Positions 62,965-64,000 of a DNA stretch of 64,000 nt are shown here, one piece after another; position 1 is the first letter of the stretch; each line of letters opens with the position of its first letter. Under the pieces are notes generated by a model that worked only from the letters and a program-made list of their open reading frames with translations, made no database searches and was not told where the DNA came from. Both the position numbers and the translations under genes were made by a program. Source of the stretch: Bacteroidota bacterium (lineage in GTDB: Bacteria > Bacteroidota > Bacteroidia > Bacteroidales > JAADJA01); the NCBI GenBank assembly GCA_020444515.1, contig JAHLKX010000006.1, positions 248,001 to 312,000 of the forward strand, written 5' to 3'.

Positions 62965-64000
62965 ATGAAAAATCTCTTCATCCTTTTGGGAGTTGCGTTG
63001 ATGATCAACGCAAATCTTTACACGCAAGACTTTTATGTTTCCACCAGCGGTGATGATAGCAATCCAGGAACTATCGACAATCCCTGGGAAACCCTTCAAT
63101 ATGCCATGGATATGGCTTCGCCCGGAAGTACTGTCCATATCATGGGCGGAACTTACAATGAAAAAGTATATTTAAATGTAAGCGGAACACCTGGTAATTT
63201 TATCACCTTTCAGAACTACAACAATGAAGAAGTTGTGGTTGATGGCTCAGGATGGAATGATCCCGCTATTTGTGAAATTTATGATCAACAATACATTCGC
63301 CTCAAAGGATTGCATTTTAAACACAATGTTCAATTCGATGCAATGGGAATTATGATTGAAGGAATGTGTCGGAATATTGAAATCATCGAATGTAAAATTT
63401 CGGAAATCCATTTTTCCTCCGATCCATCGGCACCGGTTAATGAAAACACCAATGCACAACCTTTGATCATATATGGTACCGATCCTGAATTTCCAATTAC
63501 TGATCTACTGGTCCTTGATTGTGAAATATTTAATGCTCGTACCGGTTACAGCGAAGCCCTGGCGGTGAATGGCAATGTGGATGGGTTTGAGATTTCGGGG
63601 AATGAAGTACATGACATTACCAACATCGGTATTGATGCCATCGGCCATGAAGGTACATGCTCCGATCCTGCTTATGACCAGGCCCGCAATGGTTATATCG
63701 ATTGGAACACTGTGTATAATTGCCAATCGGATTATGCATCTGCAGCCGGTATTTATGTGGATGGTGCCAAAGATATTTATATTGAAAATAACATCGTTTA
63801 CAACAATCAATGGGGGATTGAAGTAGGTTGTGAAAACCTTGAAAAAACAGCTTCCGGGATTGTTGTTCGAAACAATTTTGTTTATGGTAACGCCTCAGGT
63901 GGAATTCAGTTAGGTGGTTATGACTATCCTTCGGGAAGCGGCATGGTTGTAAATTGTGAAATTGTAAATAATACCCTTTTTAATAATGCCACCACCAATT
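62965..64000 (+). CDS. Secreted right-handed beta-helix protein (3' end beyond window)
   Basis: The frame from ATG 62965 stays open to the window end (345 codons). A signal peptide ends near residue 21 (NANLYTQ). The mature start, DFYVSTSGDDSNPGT, then PWETLQYAMDMASPGSTVHIMGGTYNEKVYL, is the typical entrance of secreted beta-helix (DUF1565/PL6-like) proteins. Helical coils follow, e.g. FEISGNEVHDI, DIYIENNIVYNNQWGIEVG and GIVVRNNFVYGNASGGIQL. It could be a polysaccharide lyase or a glycan-binding protein; no catalytic residues can be assigned. A T9SS domain may lie in the missing part. Its promoter shares an operator-like motif with the cytolysin-like gene. Confidence 0.88.
   Translation, partial: MKNLFILLGVALMINANLYTQDFYVSTSGDDSNPGTIDNPWETLQYAMDMASPGSTVHIMGGTYNEKVYLNVSGTPGNFITFQNYNNEEVVVDGSGWNDPAICEIYDQQYIRLKGLHFKHNVQFDAMGIMIEGMCRNIEIIECKISEIHFSSDPSAPVNENTNAQPLIIYGTDPEFPITDLLVLDCEIFNARTGYSEALAVNGNVDGFEISGNEVHDITNIGIDAIGHEGTCSDPAYDQARNGYIDWNTVYNCQSDYASAAGIYVDGAKDIYIENNIVYNNQWGIEVGCENLEKTASGIVVRNNFVYGNASGGIQLGGYDYPSGSGMVVNCEIVNNTLFNNATTN

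Noticed and set aside
1..64000. CRISPR arrays, insertion sequences, prophage, rRNA
   Set aside because: No regular repeat-spacer pattern, transposase, phage structural gene or rRNA sequence was found.

Overview
The window comes from a chromosome of the phylum Bacteroidota, probably an environmental member of the Bacteroidales/Marinilabiliales type (the order is inference). Several features point there: six complete secreted proteins ending in type IX secretion (T9SS) sorting domains, a TonB-dependent receptor with an N-terminal carboxypeptidase-like domain, LytS/LytTR and TPR-LuxR regulators, DUF4175 and DUF4292 proteins, and promoters of the form TTTG-N20-TAnnTTTG. The DNA is AT-rich and densely coded. 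There is no intergenic stretch above 300 bp, and no insertion sequence, prophage, CRISPR array or rRNA was seen.

Layout. 1-6884: three paralogous MacB/FtsX-type ABC permeases (the first cut by the window edge), with a 90-residue orphan and an NTF2-like secreted protein between them. 7077-12059: a small GRAM/PH-like protein, then a minus-strand TonB receptor, TPR protein, LytS kinase and LytTR regulator. 12308-21255: a plus-strand M16 lipoprotein protease, then a minus-strand cell-envelope block (flippase, dUTPase, TPR lipoprotein, DUF4292 lipoprotein, EnvC-like amidase activator). 21412-31744: T9SS proteins, a CYTH protein, a membrane-bound MutS-like ATPase, a 1241-residue histidine kinase and a methyltransferase. 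31752-38002: mnmG between two parS sites, then ybeY, an RsbW-like ATPase and a DUF4175 protein. 38116-44396: two tandem M1 peptidases, gltX, folB, a CWC protein and tRNA-Cys. 44476-58700: DEAD helicase, threonine aldolase, M64 peptidase, radical SAM protein, more T9SS proteins, an MFS transporter and assorted envelope proteins. 58913-64000: a cholesterol-dependent-cytolysin-like lipoprotein, a membrane TPR-LuxR regulator and a secreted beta-helix protein (cut by the window end).

The most interesting part is the last 5 kb. The cytolysin-like gene and the beta-helix gene lie on either side of the TPR-LuxR regulator gene. Their promoters share a tandem 11-bp-period motif (GTCYACCY then GTCCACCC), placed 6 nt upstream of a TTTG-N20-TAnnTTTG promoter in both. 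This looks like a small dedicated regulon: a membrane regulator controlling a surface pore-forming lipoprotein and a secreted beta-helix protein. The cytolysin-like protein keeps the CDC core but has four propeller-like repeats in place of the cholesterol-binding domain. A second notable point is the pair of near-perfect parS sites flanking mnmG, which suggests proximity to the replication origin.
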